The notes beneath the pieces were generated by a model. It ran no database searches, was not told where the DNA came from, and was given only the letters and a program-made list of their open reading frames with translations. From positions 472,219 through 536,218 of the forward strand of contig NZ_JAAOIE010000003.1 in assembly GCF_011326755.1 (NCBI RefSeq): a DNA stretch of 64,000 nt, read 5' to 3'. The position numbers and the translations under genes were made by a program. Shown piece by piece: positions 8,566 through 18,192 of the stretch (within the stretch, counting starts at the first letter, position 1; each line of letters starts with the position of its first letter). This DNA comes from Cochlodiniinecator piscidefendens. Its GTDB lineage: Bacteria; Pseudomonadota; Alphaproteobacteria; Rhodobacterales; Rhodobacteraceae.

Positions 8566-9023
8566 AATTGCCGCAGGATTTCTTTCAATTTGGGTTCGCT
8601 CACCAGTTTTGCGGCGTTTTTTGGTGAGAGCCATTTACGTTTTCGTTGGCCTTTCTCAGGAAAGGCCTTTGCAATCTCGTGGACTTCTAAGGGAAACACT
8701 TCGGCTTCGCAGGCTGCGACAACGCCACTATCAAGCATTTTTTTATAGCTATAGTGTCCTATTGATGTGGTCGGCACAGTTGATGTAATCACGCCCGCTT
8801 CTTCCCAGGCTTCTTGAACTGCAGCTTCCGCGGCAGTTTTACCGTCCATGAGCCAACCTTTTGGAAGAATCCAGCGCTGACTCCCACGACTTGTGACCAA
8901 TAAAACCTTTTTATTTCCACCTGTTCCGCGGGTGCAGAGGGCCGCGACTTGCAACAACTTGGGTCGTTGCAAAAGGGGCTGAACAACTTCTGCCCAAGCG
9001 GTTTGTAAAGCTTGTTGCATCAT
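8562..9023 (-). CDS. Nudix hydrolase
   Basis: This 153-residue Nudix enzyme probably cleaves a nucleoside or inositol diphosphate-type substrate; its layout resembles the small alphaproteobacterial Nudix proteins related to diphosphoinositol polyphosphate phosphohydrolases. The Nudix box is PKGWLMDGKTAAEAAVQEAW then EEAGV. Against the consensus G-x5-E-x7-R-E-U-x-E-E-x-G-U, the first Glu is Lys and the Arg is Gln, while the metal-binding QEAWEE core is kept. RGSQRWILPKGW precedes it. It lies between hrpB and pit on the same strand. Substrate unknown. Confidence 0.88.
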   Translation of the reverse strand: MMQQALQTAWAEVVQPLLQRPKLLQVAALCTRGTGGNKKVLLVTSRGSQRWILPKGWLMDGKTAAEAAVQEAWEEAGVITSTVPTTSIGHYSYKKMLDSGVVAACEAEVFPLEVHEIAKAFPEKGQRKRKWLSPKNAAKLVSEPKLKEILRQL

Positions 9024-9119
9024 TTTAGTTTCTATCTGCTCGCGTCTTTTCTTTGCGTATATAGTAGATATGACCGGAATGACAAGGTTTGTGTGTTTTT
9101 GTTGGAAAATTGTGTGGAT

Positions 9120-11549
9120 TTATGTGGGTTTTCGTTTGACCCTCAAGGTCGGGTCAGCTTGGGTTGGGTCATCTGGCCAAGGGTGACGTGGATAGCGCCC
9201 GCGCATGTCTTTGCGAACGTCTTCATAGGAGGATGACCAAAAGCCAGGCAGGTCCATAGTGACTTGCACGGGGCGACGCGCAGGGCTGAGTAGAGTAATA
9301 CGAAGCGGCACGCGATCTTGTCCGACTGTAGGGTGTTGAGTGACGCCAAAAAGTTCTTGCAGCCGCAGTTCAATACTTGGGGCTTCCCCGTCGTAATCAA
9401 TTGGGGTTTTGTTTCCGAGCGGTGTGGTGAAATGTGGCGGTGTCAATTGGTCGAGGCGCTGTGTTTGTCCCCAGTCAAGCATTGCTCTCAAGGGTTCAAG
9501 GATATCGAAATTGCGAATATCATCGGCGGTTTTCACATTTATGAAGTGTGGTAATAGCCAATCCTCTAATGAAGCGAGCAAAGAGGCGTCTGACATGTCG
9601 GGCAAATCAGCACCGCCCGCCCGGGTGAGCTCTACGCGTTTAATCAGCCGAATGGCGGCTTTGGACTTTGGAAGCCCTAGCAATCTCACACCGTCTAGCG
9701 CTGCGCGCGCAATTGCCTCGGGGGTGGCGTCGCGCCAGAGGCGGTCGTTTAAGATTAGATGACCAAACCTTTCGTGTTGCCGGGCAACGACGCGGCGGTC
9801 GCGTTTGCTCCATTCACAGATGTTGGTCCAGCCTATTTGATCTCCGTATAGAGTGCGCAGTTCGCTTTCCGATATTTCGATGGCTGAACGAATACGAGCT
9901 TCGCGCTGATTTCCATCTAAATCTGTCGCGACCAGTAGGCGTGTGCCCGCCAAAGGGTCGCCGTCGTCCGTAATTGCGCCTTTGCCACCAGAAAGTACCC
10001 AGCGTGGGTTGTCGCCTTTTCTGCGCAATCCAATACGATCTGGATAGGCGAGGGCTGTCATTTCGGCAGGCCCGTACGTTGCATTGTTAGGCCGGGTCAG
10101 ATTTCGTAGGCGTTTTGCCTCATCTTTAATGCGTTTCAATGCGGCGGGGTTTGCGCGTTGGTCCCGGCTGCCGTTTAGGGCTTTTAGCCGAAGGGAAATA
10201 TCGACATCTCGGGTTTCAAGAGGGTCCCGATCCGCAAGAAGCGCCGCTAAATCGGCGGCTGCTGGCCCTGCTATAGTCAGCATGTGGCCCAGCCGCGGGT
10301 GGAGGGGTAGACCGGCCAATACACGCCCGTGGTCTGTAATGCGTTCAGCTTTTAACGCACCAAAGGTTTCGAGTAATTGCTGGGCTTCGCGAAAACTACC
10401 AGTAGGGGGCGGGGTCAGGAATTTGAGATCCGCCGCAGTATTTGCGCCCCACTGGGCGAGCTCTAACACCAGTCCAGTTAGATCCGCCGCTTCTATCTCA
10501 GCCGGAGGGAAGGGGGAAAGCGCACCTTCTTCGCCTTTGGTCCAGAGTCTGAAGCAATGACCATCGGCAACGCGTCCGGCGCGTCCTCGTCTTTGTTCGG
10601 CTTCGGCTTTGGTGACTTTTTCTGTAATCAGGCGTGACATTCCTGAGTTTGGATCAAATCGCGCGCGCCGGGCTTTTCCTCCATCGACGACAACGCGAAT
10701 ATCTTGGATTGTTAGGGACGTTTCCGCGATCGAGGTTGCTAAGACAACTTTTCGACCATGTTTGGCAGGTTGGATAGCTGCGCGTTGTGCTGCAAACTTC
10801 ATCGCACCATAGAGAGGGTGGATTATGCAATCGTTTGGTAGTTTCCCTTTCAGTGCATTTTCGACGCGTCTGATTTCGCCTTCGCCGGGTAGAAAAACGA
10901 GGATCCCTCCCTTGGTTTCCTGCGCTGCGGATGCTGTTAAATCTGCGACGGCCACTTCATAGCGTTGGGTTTTGGGGAGCGGATGATCAAGCCATTTTGT
11001 TTCGACGGGAAAGCTGCGCCCCTGTGACGTAATGATTGGTGCGTTGTCCATGAGCGCGGCAACAGGCGCGGCATCTAGTGTTGCTGACATCACAATAAGA
11101 ATAAGATCATCGCGCAGCGCTTCGCGGACTTCCAAACATAGGGCTAATCCCAGATCCGCATTGAGCGAGCGTTCGTGGAATTCGTCAAAAATAACCGCGC
11201 CGACACCGGATAACTCCGGGTCTGATTGAAGGCGGCGGGTGAGTATTCCCTCTGTGACCACCTCGATTTTGCAATTTGGTCCAACCTTTGCCTCACCACG
11301 AATGCGATACCCTACGGTTTGACCGACATCTTCGCCTAGGGTCTGTGCCATGCGTTCAGCGGCAGCGCGTGCAGCTAGTCGTCGTGGCTCAAGCATGATG
11401 ATGGTTCCGTGCGATAGCGCAGCATCCAATAACGCAAGCGGGACACGGGTTGTTTTGCCAGCACCGGGAGGCGCTTGCAGAACGGCTTTCCTATGGCTGG
11501 AAAGGGCCGTGATCAGATCGGTGAGAACGTCGTCAATAGGTAGTTTCAT
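9120..11549 (-). CDS. hrpB: ATP-dependent helicase HrpB
   Basis: This DEAH-type RNA helicase homologue has 809 residues, typical for HrpB. Walker A is APPGAGKTT (residues 26-34); the Walker B box is DEFH (122-125), the HrpB variant of DEAH; MSATLD is motif III, and the C-terminal half holds the helicase C and HrpB-specific domains. The frame is open for another 109 codons upstream, but that part overlaps meaB. The ATG at 11549 (MKLPIDDVL) with GGAAG upstream gives the family start. It is divergent from meaB. The cellular role of HrpB is poorly defined. Confidence 0.95.
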   Translation of the reverse strand: MKLPIDDVLTDLITALSSHRKAVLQAPPGAGKTTRVPLALLDAALSHGTIIMLEPRRLAARAAAERMAQTLGEDVGQTVGYRIRGEAKVGPNCKIEVVTEGILTRRLQSDPELSGVGAVIFDEFHERSLNADLGLALCLEVREALRDDLILIVMSATLDAAPVAALMDNAPIITSQGRSFPVETKWLDHPLPKTQRYEVAVADLTASAAQETKGGILVFLPGEGEIRRVENALKGKLPNDCIIHPLYGAMKFAAQRAAIQPAKHGRKVVLATSIAETSLTIQDIRVVVDGGKARRARFDPNSGMSRLITEKVTKAEAEQRRGRAGRVADGHCFRLWTKGEEGALSPFPPAEIEAADLTGLVLELAQWGANTAADLKFLTPPPTGSFREAQQLLETFGALKAERITDHGRVLAGLPLHPRLGHMLTIAGPAAADLAALLADRDPLETRDVDISLRLKALNGSRDQRANPAALKRIKDEAKRLRNLTRPNNATYGPAEMTALAYPDRIGLRRKGDNPRWVLSGGKGAITDDGDPLAGTRLLVATDLDGNQREARIRSAIEISESELRTLYGDQIGWTNICEWSKRDRRVVARQHERFGHLILNDRLWRDATPEAIARAALDGVRLLGLPKSKAAIRLIKRVELTRAGGADLPDMSDASLLASLEDWLLPHFINVKTADDIRNFDILEPLRAMLDWGQTQRLDQLTPPHFTTPLGNKTPIDYDGEAPSIELRLQELFGVTQHPTVGQDRVPLRITLLSPARRPVQVTMDLPGFWSSSYEDVRKDMRGRYPRHPWPDDPTQADPTLRVKRKPT

Positions 11550-11793
11550 TCGGTCATTATCTTCCAATACGAGGTGCAGTTCCATAGGGACGTGAGTGAA
11601 TGACCCATGATAAGTTGTCGATTGCGCCTCTTTGGTGAATGGTAAGACCTGCGACAAATGCAGCAAAGCGGATGGGCATGCCGAAATCCTCGCTTTTAAT
11701 GTGCTAAATCTGACGTCATAACAGCAATAATAATGCGTGCCTGTTGTTTGGGGTATGTGTTCACGGAAACTGAATAACGGCATGAGGCCCGCA

Positions 11794-12777
11794 ATGGATA
11801 TCACAGAACTTGCGACCGGAGTGATGGCTGGCGAGCGCCGCGCATTGGCACGCGCCATTACATTGGTTGAAAGCAAGCGCGAAGATCATAGGCAGCAAAC
11901 CGCAGCTTTGTTGGAGGCTGTTAAAGCCTCTGATCGGCAGGCGTTGCGCATCGGTTTGTCTGGCACACCCGGTGTGGGAAAATCCACATTTGTCGAAAGC
12001 TTTGGGATGCATCTAACGGGGCTTGGGTTGCGCGTTGCCGTATTGGCTGTTGATCCGAGTTCTAGCCGGTCAGGTGGGTCTATTTTGGGGGATAAAACCA
12101 GAATGGAACGTTTGTCGCGCGATCCAAATGCATTTATTCGCCCGTCACCAAGCCAGACGCAGCTCGGGGGCGTCGCGCGGCGAACCCGCGAAGCGGTCGC
12201 ATTATGTGAAGCTGCAGGGTTTGATGTCGTGTTGATTGAAACCGTAGGTGTTGGGCAGTCTGAAACGGTGGTGGCAGAAATGTCTGATCTGTTTATTTTG
12301 CTGATGGCCCCGGCGGGAGGCGATGAGCTTCAGGGGGTTAAACGCGGCATCATGGAAATCGCTGATTTGATTTTGGTAAACAAAGCCGATGGTGATTTGA
12401 AGTTTGCAGCGATGCGGACTTGCGCCGACTATTCAGGCGCGTTGCGTTTGATGCGTAAGCGGCCGCAGGACCCGGACGATTTTCCAAAAGCGATGACTAT
12501 GTCCGCACTGGAAGAACAGGGGTTAGCCGATGCTTGGGGTGAAATGTCAACTTTGGCGCAGTGGCGCAAAGATAACGGACATTGGGCATCACGGCGCGCG
12601 GATCAGGCGCGCCATTGGTTCGAAGAAGAAGTGCGTTTCGGCGCTTTGGCGCGCTTATATGAAGATCCTGAGTTGGCAGGGTTAATGACGGGATTGGGGC
12701 ATGAGGTTGCGAGCGGAAACTTAAGTCCAAGTTCAGCAGCAACACAGATCATCGCGCGTTTAAAATCTGCTTTGTGA
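11794..12777 (+). CDS. meaB: Methylmalonyl-CoA mutase-associated GTPase MeaB
   Basis: This G3E-family GTPase chaperone loads and protects the adenosylcobalamin cofactor of methylmalonyl-CoA mutase. The 327-residue protein has Walker A GTPGVGKST (residues 57-65), the MeaB-typical AVDPSSSRSGGSILGDKTRM, a switch region with LIETVGVGQSE, and NKADGD for base recognition. The ATG at 11794 has GAGG upstream; the open frame extends 19 codons further without support. The mutase gene is about 40 kb away, so the two are not co-transcribed. It is divergent from hrpB. Confidence 0.96.
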   Translation: MDITELATGVMAGERRALARAITLVESKREDHRQQTAALLEAVKASDRQALRIGLSGTPGVGKSTFVESFGMHLTGLGLRVAVLAVDPSSSRSGGSILGDKTRMERLSRDPNAFIRPSPSQTQLGGVARRTREAVALCEAAGFDVVLIETVGVGQSETVVAEMSDLFILLMAPAGGDELQGVKRGIMEIADLILVNKADGDLKFAAMRTCADYSGALRLMRKRPQDPDDFPKAMTMSALEEQGLADAWGEMSTLAQWRKDNGHWASRRADQARHWFEEEVRFGALARLYEDPELAGLMTGLGHEVASGNLSPSSAATQIIARLKSAL

Positions 12778-12793
12778 AAGGCAGATGAATCGC

Positions 12794-12822
12794 TTGACCT
12801 TCCCTATGAATGACCGTAAAAC
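12794..12822 (+). promoter_or_regulatory. Candidate sigma-70 promoter for rpmB
   Basis: TTGACC (12794-12799) and TAAAAC (12817-12822) are separated by 17 bases, about 95 bases ahead of the rpmB start in the gap after meaB. The -35 matches well, the -10 only moderately. Confidence 0.35.
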
Positions 12823-12915
12823 CAGCCTCGGAATTCAGGGTAAGGCCTCGGCCATGCCCTATTATTGTATTGAGCGCCGGCAAGCGGGGCTCCAACCGAA
12901 ACAAGGACAACGCCC

Positions 12916-13203
12916 ATGTCGCGTCGCTGTGAACTGACCGGTAAAGGTCCAATGTCTGGCAACAATGTCAGCCATGCTAAAAATAGAACTCGTCGTCGCT
13001 TTCTGCCGAACTTGAACGATGTAACTCTGCAATCAGAAGCTTTGGGTCGTGGTGTAAAACTACGCATTTCTGCTGCTGCTCTGCGTACTGTTGATCATCG
13101 CGGTGGTCTGGACGCATTCTTTGCAAAATCAAAAGACGCTGAGCTTTCTGATAATGCACTGAAAATCAAAAAAGAAATCGTAAAAGCACAAGCCGTAGCT
13201 TAA
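12916..13203 (+). CDS. rpmB: 50S ribosomal protein L28
   Basis: L28 is a protein of the large ribosomal subunit. At 95 residues it has the alphaproteobacterial length. The N-terminus [20 protein letters not shown] and the basic [11 protein letters not shown] stretch are diagnostic, and [18 protein letters not shown] is the conserved core. It is monocistronic by context, with a candidate promoter upstream and a strong terminator downstream. Confidence 0.98.
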   Translation: MSRRCELTGKGPMSGNNVSHAKNRTRRRFLPNLNDVTLQSEALGRGVKLRISAAALRTVDHRGGLDAFFAKSKDAELSDNALKIKKEIVKAQAVA

Positions 13204-13224
13204 TCTTTTCGATATTTTAGAATT

Positions 13225-13258
13225 GCGGCTCTACCTTTCGGTGGGGCCGCTTCTTTTT
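13225..13258 (+). terminator. Intrinsic terminator of rpmB
   Basis: GCGGCTCTACC (13225-13235) pairs with GGTGGGGCCGC (13240-13250) through G-U tolerant pairing and a TTTC loop, followed by TTCTTTTT. It lies 22 bases after the rpmB stop. Confidence 0.85.
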
Positions 13259-13298
13259 GTCCAATGACAATTGTTTTTTGGATGGATATACCGTTCTT

Positions 13299-13652
13299 GT
13301 GAAAACTGTTTATCGTTCTCTGACCGCGATTTTGTTATCGTTATTGATTATAGTGACCTCTGGTTCGCTTGCAATTGCGCGTGGTCAACCTGATGCGGCA
13401 GGGCAGATCGTTCTCTGCACGGGATATGGCCCACAAACGGTGTCGGTAGATCAGAATGGGCAACCCATTGCGCCGGCCCATATGTGCCCGGACTGCGCGC
13501 TTTCCTATTTCGATGCGACTCACGGGTTTTCGAATCTGGTGCCGGGATTTGTTTATCTAAGCGGTCAATTTATAGGGCAATGTTATCGGGTCTTCCCGCG
13601 TGAACATTTAGTTTTCTCACCGCAGGCACGCGGCCCCCCAGCCAAAGTTTGA
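13299..13652 (+). CDS. DUF2946-like secreted cysteine protein
   Basis: This 117-residue exported protein has an N-terminal hydrophobic segment (about residues 7-24). The mature part carries GQIVLCTGYGPQTVSVDQNG and then HMCPDCALS, a pattern of DUF2946-like proteins often found beside copper chaperone or transporter genes. GTG at 13299 was chosen because it begins just before the signal sequence; the open frame reaches back to a TTG at 13257 inside the rpmB terminator, which is unlikely. The PCu(A)C gene follows after 34 bases, suggesting a two-gene copper operon. Metal binding is inferred. Confidence 0.72.
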   Translation: MKTVYRSLTAILLSLLIIVTSGSLAIARGQPDAAGQIVLCTGYGPQTVSVDQNGQPIAPAHMCPDCALSYFDATHGFSNLVPGFVYLSGQFIGQCYRVFPREHLVFSPQARGPPAKV

Positions 13653-13686
13653 TCTAACCCCTCAAACTTTTAACTGGAGAAAATCA

Positions 13687-14166
13687 ATGTATTCAAAAAT
13701 CCTCGGAACAACTTTCGCCTGCTTGATCGCGCTTCCTGCCGTTGCCCAAGATATCATGGTAACGGATTCCTATGCGCGCTCAGCAAATGGTCAGACGGGC
13801 GCTGCATTCATGTCTATCATGAACCACACGGATGTCGATGATCAGCTGGTCGATGTGCGTTCAGATGCTGCGCGTCGGGTTGAACTGCACACACACACTG
13901 AGATCAGTGAAGGCGTGTTCCAAATGGGCCGGGACGAAGATGGCTTCGAAGTTCCGGCGCACGGTATGCATCAACTTGCACGGGGTGGAGATCACGTGAT
14001 GTTTATGGGATTAAACGCGCCATTTGTGGATGGAGAAGCAGTCGCTGTTACGCTTGTTTTTGAAAATGCGGGTGAAATCGAAATCGACATACCAATCGAT
14101 CTTGAACGCCAACCCGACCATAGTCAAATGAGCGACCATTCTGGTCACGGTACCATGGATAACTAA
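13687..14166 (+). CDS. Periplasmic copper chaperone PCu(A)C
   Basis: This protein binds Cu(I) in the periplasm and delivers it to the CuA centre of cytochrome oxidase. The 159-residue precursor has a signal peptide ending in PAVAQ. The copper ligands of the family are visible as His68/His70 with Met80 (HTHTEISEGVFQM) and H103/M105 (GGDHVMFMGL). A His/Met-rich tail (DHSQMSDHSGHGTMDN) adds possible metal ligands. An AACTGGAG ribosome site precedes the ATG. It follows the DUF2946-like gene and ends in a strong terminator. Confidence 0.93.
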   Translation: MYSKILGTTFACLIALPAVAQDIMVTDSYARSANGQTGAAFMSIMNHTDVDDQLVDVRSDAARRVELHTHTEISEGVFQMGRDEDGFEVPAHGMHQLARGGDHVMFMGLNAPFVDGEAVAVTLVFENAGEIEIDIPIDLERQPDHSQMSDHSGHGTMDN

Positions 14167-14171
14167 TATAG

Positions 14172-14197
14172 ATGGCGACCTTCGGGTCGCCATTTTT
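14172..14197 (+). terminator. Intrinsic terminator of PCu(A)C gene
   Basis: ATGGCGACC and GGTCGCCAT form a perfect 9-bp stem closed by a TTCG tetraloop, followed by TTTTT, immediately after the stop. Confidence 0.93.
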
Positions 14198-14276
14198 GCT
14201 TTGATGTATTAACTGCACCTATCCGAACATTGTTAACCTTTGCCAGCTAGATTTAAGCCAGCAAAGAGAGGATGAA

Positions 14277-14600
14277 ATGTTGAAATTTGTGAGTGCTGCA
14301 TGTGTAGTGTTGTGTTTCGCGCTTCCGGCAGTCGGAGAGGAAAACCAAACCACCCGGCTGTTTCACATTGGCGAAGAAAACTTCGTCGCAGAATTGCATG
14401 AAAATGATGAATTTATCTTGGTCATGCGGATTGAAGAACAGGCTGACAGTGGTGCTATCGACGAAGCCTTAGCTGTTGACATCGGGCGCGCGTTTCTACG
14501 CCACAACCGCATGCGCCGTTGTGCAATAGCCTTCACCGAAGCTGTCGACGAAGGCACATTTCAAAGGGTCTACTATCACTGTCCGTTATCTCATTCATAA
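14277..14600 (+). CDS. Secreted hypothetical protein
   Basis: This 107-residue protein of unknown function has a signal peptide (hydrophobic residues about 3-19, cleavage near PAVGEE). The mature part is acidic at first (NFVAELHENDEFILVMRIEE) and has two late cysteines (RRCAIAF and YHCPLSHS) that could form a disulfide. GAGAGGATGA overlaps the ATG region as a ribosome site. It converges on the next gene with 28 bases between the stops. No family was recognised. Confidence 0.7.
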   Translation: MLKFVSAACVVLCFALPAVGEENQTTRLFHIGEENFVAELHENDEFILVMRIEEQADSGAIDEALAVDIGRAFLRHNRMRRCAIAFTEAVDEGTFQRVYYHCPLSHS

Positions 14601-14628
14601 CGAATTGCGACGCGGAACAATTGCTAAC

Positions 14629-14940
14629 TTAAGAACACATTGCTTCTGCGGTTTGACCAAAGCTACGATAGCGGAGCCAAAACCGTTCGTGGGCGGATCT
14701 GTCTGATTGACGGACCTCTTGGGCGCGGTGGGGGTCTTGGAAGAATGTCGCCGCGAGGCGTTGATCTGTGCCGGACAAGGTAATGTCAGCGGCATCTTGA
14801 ATACAGCCGCACATTGCGCGCGTCGCTGCAGAACGGTCGGAACGATTGCAGGCCCGTTCAATCGTGCCTGCTTGTGAAAATGATGCCACAACAGGCATCG
14901 CAATAGCCGCAAAAATAGCTGCTGTAATAAAACGTTTCAT
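14629..14940 (-). CDS. Small secreted Roseobacter-type protein
   Basis: This 103-residue exported protein has a signal peptide (about residues 4-24, ending SFSQAG). The core CGCIQDAADITLSGTDQRLA and FFQDPHRAQEVRQSDRS is a pattern I associate with small rhodobacterial proteins that databases sometimes label arginine transporter; nothing in the sequence supports transport. Three cysteines (ACN, MCGC region and the final MCS) may form disulfides. It is divergent from lepA. Function unknown. Confidence 0.8.
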   Translation of the reverse strand: MKRFITAAIFAAIAMPVVASFSQAGTIERACNRSDRSAATRAMCGCIQDAADITLSGTDQRLAATFFQDPHRAQEVRQSDRSAHERFWLRYRSFGQTAEAMCS

Positions 14941-15242
14941 GGTCTGCCTCTATATTCCTAAGCACGCCCGAATTTTTCGTGTACGTTGCCCAGATTGCCT
15001 TACTGATAGCAATATTGCCGGAACTGACTCGAAACTTCAATTCCTGAGATTATACATGGCAGAGTTTTGCCTGAGCGGAATGGAAATACACAAGGCGAAG
15101 AGGTGCTATTTTGGCGCGAGTTTTTGAATTTTCTGGCTAAAAAACACCAAGATTGACCAATAACGCATATGACGGTCAGGAACTGAGCCAAAGCGCATCT
15201 GTTTGGCTTGACCAAAGCCTAAAACCACATCATATCCCAGCT
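14941..15242. other. Intergenic region before lepA
   Basis: No convincing gene in this 302-base divergent gap. Near the lepA start GCCAAA (15187-15192) can pair with TTTGGC (15202-15207), or TTTGG (15202-15206) with CCAAA (15212-15216), giving two alternative weak leader hairpins. The lepA frame is open back to 15153 (TTG) but that stretch shows no conserved sequence. Confidence 0.5.
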
Positions 15243-17042
15243 ATGACTGATCTCGATAAAATCCGCAATTTCTCCATCGTGGCGCACATTGACCACGGGA
15301 AATCCACTCTCGCTGACCGCCTCATCCAAGAGACGGGCACAGTGAAAGATCGTGACATGCAGGCCCAGCTTTTGGACACCATGGATATCGAGCGTGAACG
15401 TGGGATCACGATTAAGGCCAACACGGTGCGTATCGACTATGCCGCGGATGATGGGCAAGACTACGTTCTGAACCTCATCGACACGCCGGGGCATGTTGAT
15501 TTCGCCTATGAGGTTTCGCGCTCTATGCGGGCTGTTGAAGGCTCTCTTCTTGTGGTGGATTCATCCCAAGGGGTTGAGGCGCAAACCCTAGCCAATGTGT
15601 ATCATGCCATGGAAGCGGATCATGAGATCGTTCCGATCCTGAATAAAATCGATTTGCCAGCCTCTGATTGTGATCGAGTAGCTGAACAGATCGAAGACGT
15701 GATTGGCATTGACGCGTCGGGTGCGATTCAGGTGTCTGCCAAAACCGGGCAGGGTATCCGCGAAACGCTTGAGGCAATTGTTAAAGAACTCCCAGCTCCG
15801 GTTGGTGATGAGAACGCGCCGTTGAAGGCGATGTTGGTTGATTCATGGTATGATGCCTATTTGGGTGTGATCGTGTTGATCCGGGTCATCAATGGCCGCC
15901 TGAAAAAGGGCGAACGCATTCGGATGATGTCAACGGATGCTGTGTATCCTGTTGACCGCGTTGGGGTGTTCCGCCCGCAAATGGAAATGATCGATTCCAT
16001 TGGCCCGGGTGAAATTGGATTTTTGACAGCATCAATCAAGCAGGTTCGTGATACGCGCGTTGGTGATACAATCACCCACGAGAAAAAAGGCTGCACCGAG
16101 CCATTGGATGGTTTTAAACCTGCTCAGCCCGTTGTGTTCTGTGGCTTGTTCCCGGTTGATTCCGCTGAATTTGAAGATTTGCGCGACGCGATCGAAAAAC
16201 TCTCGCTTAACGACGCGTCTTTCAGTTCTGAGATGGAAACATCGGCAGCGCTTGGCTTTGGTTTTCGGTGTGGTTTCCTCGGGCTTTTGCATCTCGAGGT
16301 TATTCGTGACCGGCTTGAGCGTGAATATGATATTGAGCTGATCACAACTGCGCCGTCGGTGATCTATCACATCCATATGAAAGACGGGACAATGCAGGAA
16401 TTGCACAATCCTGCTGACATGCCTGACCTAACTATGGTTGATCATCTAGAAGAGCCACGTATCAAGGCAACTATTCTCGTTCCTGATGAATATCTCGGTG
16501 ACGTGCTAAAGCTTTGCCAAGAGCGGCGCGGTATTCAAGAAGATCTGACATATGCCGGTACCCGCGCAATGGTGGTTTATGACCTACCGTTGAATGAGGT
16601 GGTATTTGATTTTTATGATCGCCTCAAATCAGTGACCAAAGGTTATGCGAGCTTTGACTATACGTTGACCGGTTATCGTGAAGACTTCCTCGTGAAGATG
16701 TCGATCCTTGTGAATGATGAGCCGGTTGATGCGCTTTCGACAATGGTTCACCGTGATCGGGCAGAAATGCGTGGCCGGGCCATGGTTGAAAAACTAAAAG
16801 ATTTGATTCCACGCCATATGTTTAAAATCCCGATCCAAGCGGCGATTGGCGGTAAGGTGATTGCACGTGAAACCTTGTCAGCGATGCGCAAAGATGTGAC
16901 TGCCAAATGTTATGGTGGTGACGCTTCGCGTAAGAAGAAACTGCTAGAAAAGCAGAAGAAGGGTAAAAAGAAGATGCGCCAATTTGGTCGGGTGGATATC
17001 CCGCAAGAGGCGTTTATCTCTGCCCTGAAAATGGACGACTGA
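15243..17042 (+). CDS. lepA: Elongation factor 4 (LepA)
   Basis: LepA is a ribosome-associated GTPase that affects translation at the initiation or elongation stage. The 599-residue length is exactly typical. G1 is AHIDHGKST (residues 14-22), G2 lies around RERGIT, G3 is DTPGH, G4 NKID, and the C-terminal [16 protein letters not shown] is the LepA-specific tail. The ATG at 15243 gives the family start [10 protein letters not shown]; there is no clear ribosome site, while the open frame reaches a TTG 90 bases upstream. It ends in a strong terminator. Confidence 0.97.
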   Translation: MTDLDKIRNFSIVAHIDHGKSTLADRLIQETGTVKDRDMQAQLLDTMDIERERGITIKANTVRIDYAADDGQDYVLNLIDTPGHVDFAYEVSRSMRAVEGSLLVVDSSQGVEAQTLANVYHAMEADHEIVPILNKIDLPASDCDRVAEQIEDVIGIDASGAIQVSAKTGQGIRETLEAIVKELPAPVGDENAPLKAMLVDSWYDAYLGVIVLIRVINGRLKKGERIRMMSTDAVYPVDRVGVFRPQMEMIDSIGPGEIGFLTASIKQVRDTRVGDTITHEKKGCTEPLDGFKPAQPVVFCGLFPVDSAEFEDLRDAIEKLSLNDASFSSEMETSAALGFGFRCGFLGLLHLEVIRDRLEREYDIELITTAPSVIYHIHMKDGTMQELHNPADMPDLTMVDHLEEPRIKATILVPDEYLGDVLKLCQERRGIQEDLTYAGTRAMVVYDLPLNEVVFDFYDRLKSVTKGYASFDYTLTGYREDFLVKMSILVNDEPVDALSTMVHRDRAEMRGRAMVEKLKDLIPRHMFKIPIQAAIGGKVIARETLSAMRKDVTAKCYGGDASRKKKLLEKQKKGKKKMRQFGRVDIPQEAFISALKMDD

Positions 17043-17048
17043 TAAAGA

Positions 17049-17073
17049 AGGGCGGGGATTTCCCCGCCTTTTT
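17049..17073 (+). terminator. Intrinsic terminator of lepA
   Basis: AAGGCGGGGA and TCCCCGCCTT form a 10-bp stem with a 2-base loop and the sequence continues in T. It starts 6 bases after the stop. Confidence 0.92.
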
Positions 17074-17159
17074 GCTGTTTGGTTGATCCATCTCAAGGTT
17101 GCGCCCCTGTATAATCTATATTCCTGTATTCAAGTTTTATTGCTTGGAAGGGAAACCCG

Positions 17160-17345
17160 ATGCTACGCCTTGCTTCTATTTTATTTTCAATGGTTGCGAC
17201 CACTTTGTCCGGGATCGGGGTCGTTGTTGCCCTTACACTTGGGCACGACACATTGAGCCCCATTTTGGTTGGGGCGGCGATTGGATTCGTGATCGCCTTT
17301 CCAGTTACATATTTCGTCGCAAAAGCAGTCTCCGAACTGCGTTAG
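17160..17345 (+). CDS. Two-helix small membrane protein
   Basis: This 61-residue membrane protein has two hydrophobic helices (residues about 5-27 and 34-55) joined by GHDTLSP. Similar small rhodobacterial proteins are sometimes labelled CTP synthetase in databases; nothing here resembles that enzyme. GGAAGGG lies upstream of the ATG, and a TATAAT at 17110-17115 could be its -10. The last four bases overlap the convergent hydrolase gene. Function unknown. Confidence 0.75.
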   Translation: MLRLASILFSMVATTLSGIGVVVALTLGHDTLSPILVGAAIGFVIAFPVTYFVAKAVSELR

Positions 17346-18106
17346 GCGTCTAAAAATACACGCATTGCTGCTTCGAATTCACGCGGTTTGTCTGCGTGAA
17401 GCCAATGCCCCGCTCCGGGTATTTTGGCGAAACGTGCCGCGGGAAAGTGCGTTTTTATTTCTGGACGGTATTCGATTTTTACGTAATCTGAATCGGCGCC
17501 TGACAAAAACAATGTTGATCCTTGAAATTGTCCTGCAACCTTTGGAAAACCGATAATTTTGTCCATTTCCGCCTCAAGCACGTTTAAATTTAAGCGCCAC
17601 CGAGCGGGATCGGATTTAAGGTCTAGCGATTGAAGTAAAAACGCGCGCACCCCGGGTTCATCCACAACCTGAGAGAAACGTTTATCGGCCTCTCCACGAG
17701 TGTTGAGGTCAGTTAAATCCAGTGACATCATAGCCTGTGCAAGTGGAGCTTGCGTGTGGGCATATCCTACGGGTGCAATATCAGCGACAACAAGCTTGCG
17801 CAGTAGATCTGGCCTTGTAAGGGCTAGAACCATCGCGGCTTTGCCGCCCATCGAATGTCCCATAATATCCATGGGTTGGCCGTAGCTTTCAATAACCTCG
17901 GTCAGATCATTTGCCATGTCATGGTAACTATGAGAATCATGCCAAGGGCTGTGCCCGTGATTACGCATATCGACGGATACAACCTGCCGCGAGTCCGACA
18001 TCCGTTTCGCGATGACACCCCAGTTGCGCCCGGATCCATAGAGCCCGTGCACAATAAGAAGTGGGGTATTTTCTGTTTTTTCGCCGTTTAGAATTGTGTT
18101 CAACAT
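17342..18106 (-). CDS. Alpha/beta-fold hydrolase (YbfF-like)
   Basis: This 254-residue cytoplasmic serine esterase-type protein has HGLYGSGRNWG as oxyanion region, the nucleophile elbow GHSMGG, an acid in SGADSDYV and the catalytic His in GAGHWLHADKP. Its layout matches the YbfF-like esterases, usually annotated simply as alpha/beta hydrolases. The ATG at 18106 (MLNTILNGEK) was preferred over the open frame to 18160 because homologous sequence begins there and AGGTAAG lies upstream. The natural substrate is unknown. Confidence 0.9.
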   Translation of the reverse strand: MLNTILNGEKTENTPLLIVHGLYGSGRNWGVIAKRMSDSRQVVSVDMRNHGHSPWHDSHSYHDMANDLTEVIESYGQPMDIMGHSMGGKAAMVLALTRPDLLRKLVVADIAPVGYAHTQAPLAQAMMSLDLTDLNTRGEADKRFSQVVDEPGVRAFLLQSLDLKSDPARWRLNLNVLEAEMDKIIGFPKVAGQFQGSTLFLSGADSDYVKIEYRPEIKTHFPAARFAKIPGAGHWLHADKPREFEAAMRVFLDA

Positions 18107-18192
18107 AAGGGTGCTTACCTGTTTTACGTCCGGTATTCCAGAAGTTGTGACGTGCTTCACTAACCGTTATTGTGCACACAGGGGAGGATCGA

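Noticed and set aside
11550..11876. Long N-terminal extension of hrpB
   Set aside because: It runs into the divergent meaB gene, has no HrpB similarity, and a normal-length protein starts at 11549.
17160..17345. CTP synthetase label for the 61-residue membrane protein
   Set aside because: It is a two-helix membrane protein with none of the synthetase or amidotransferase motifs.
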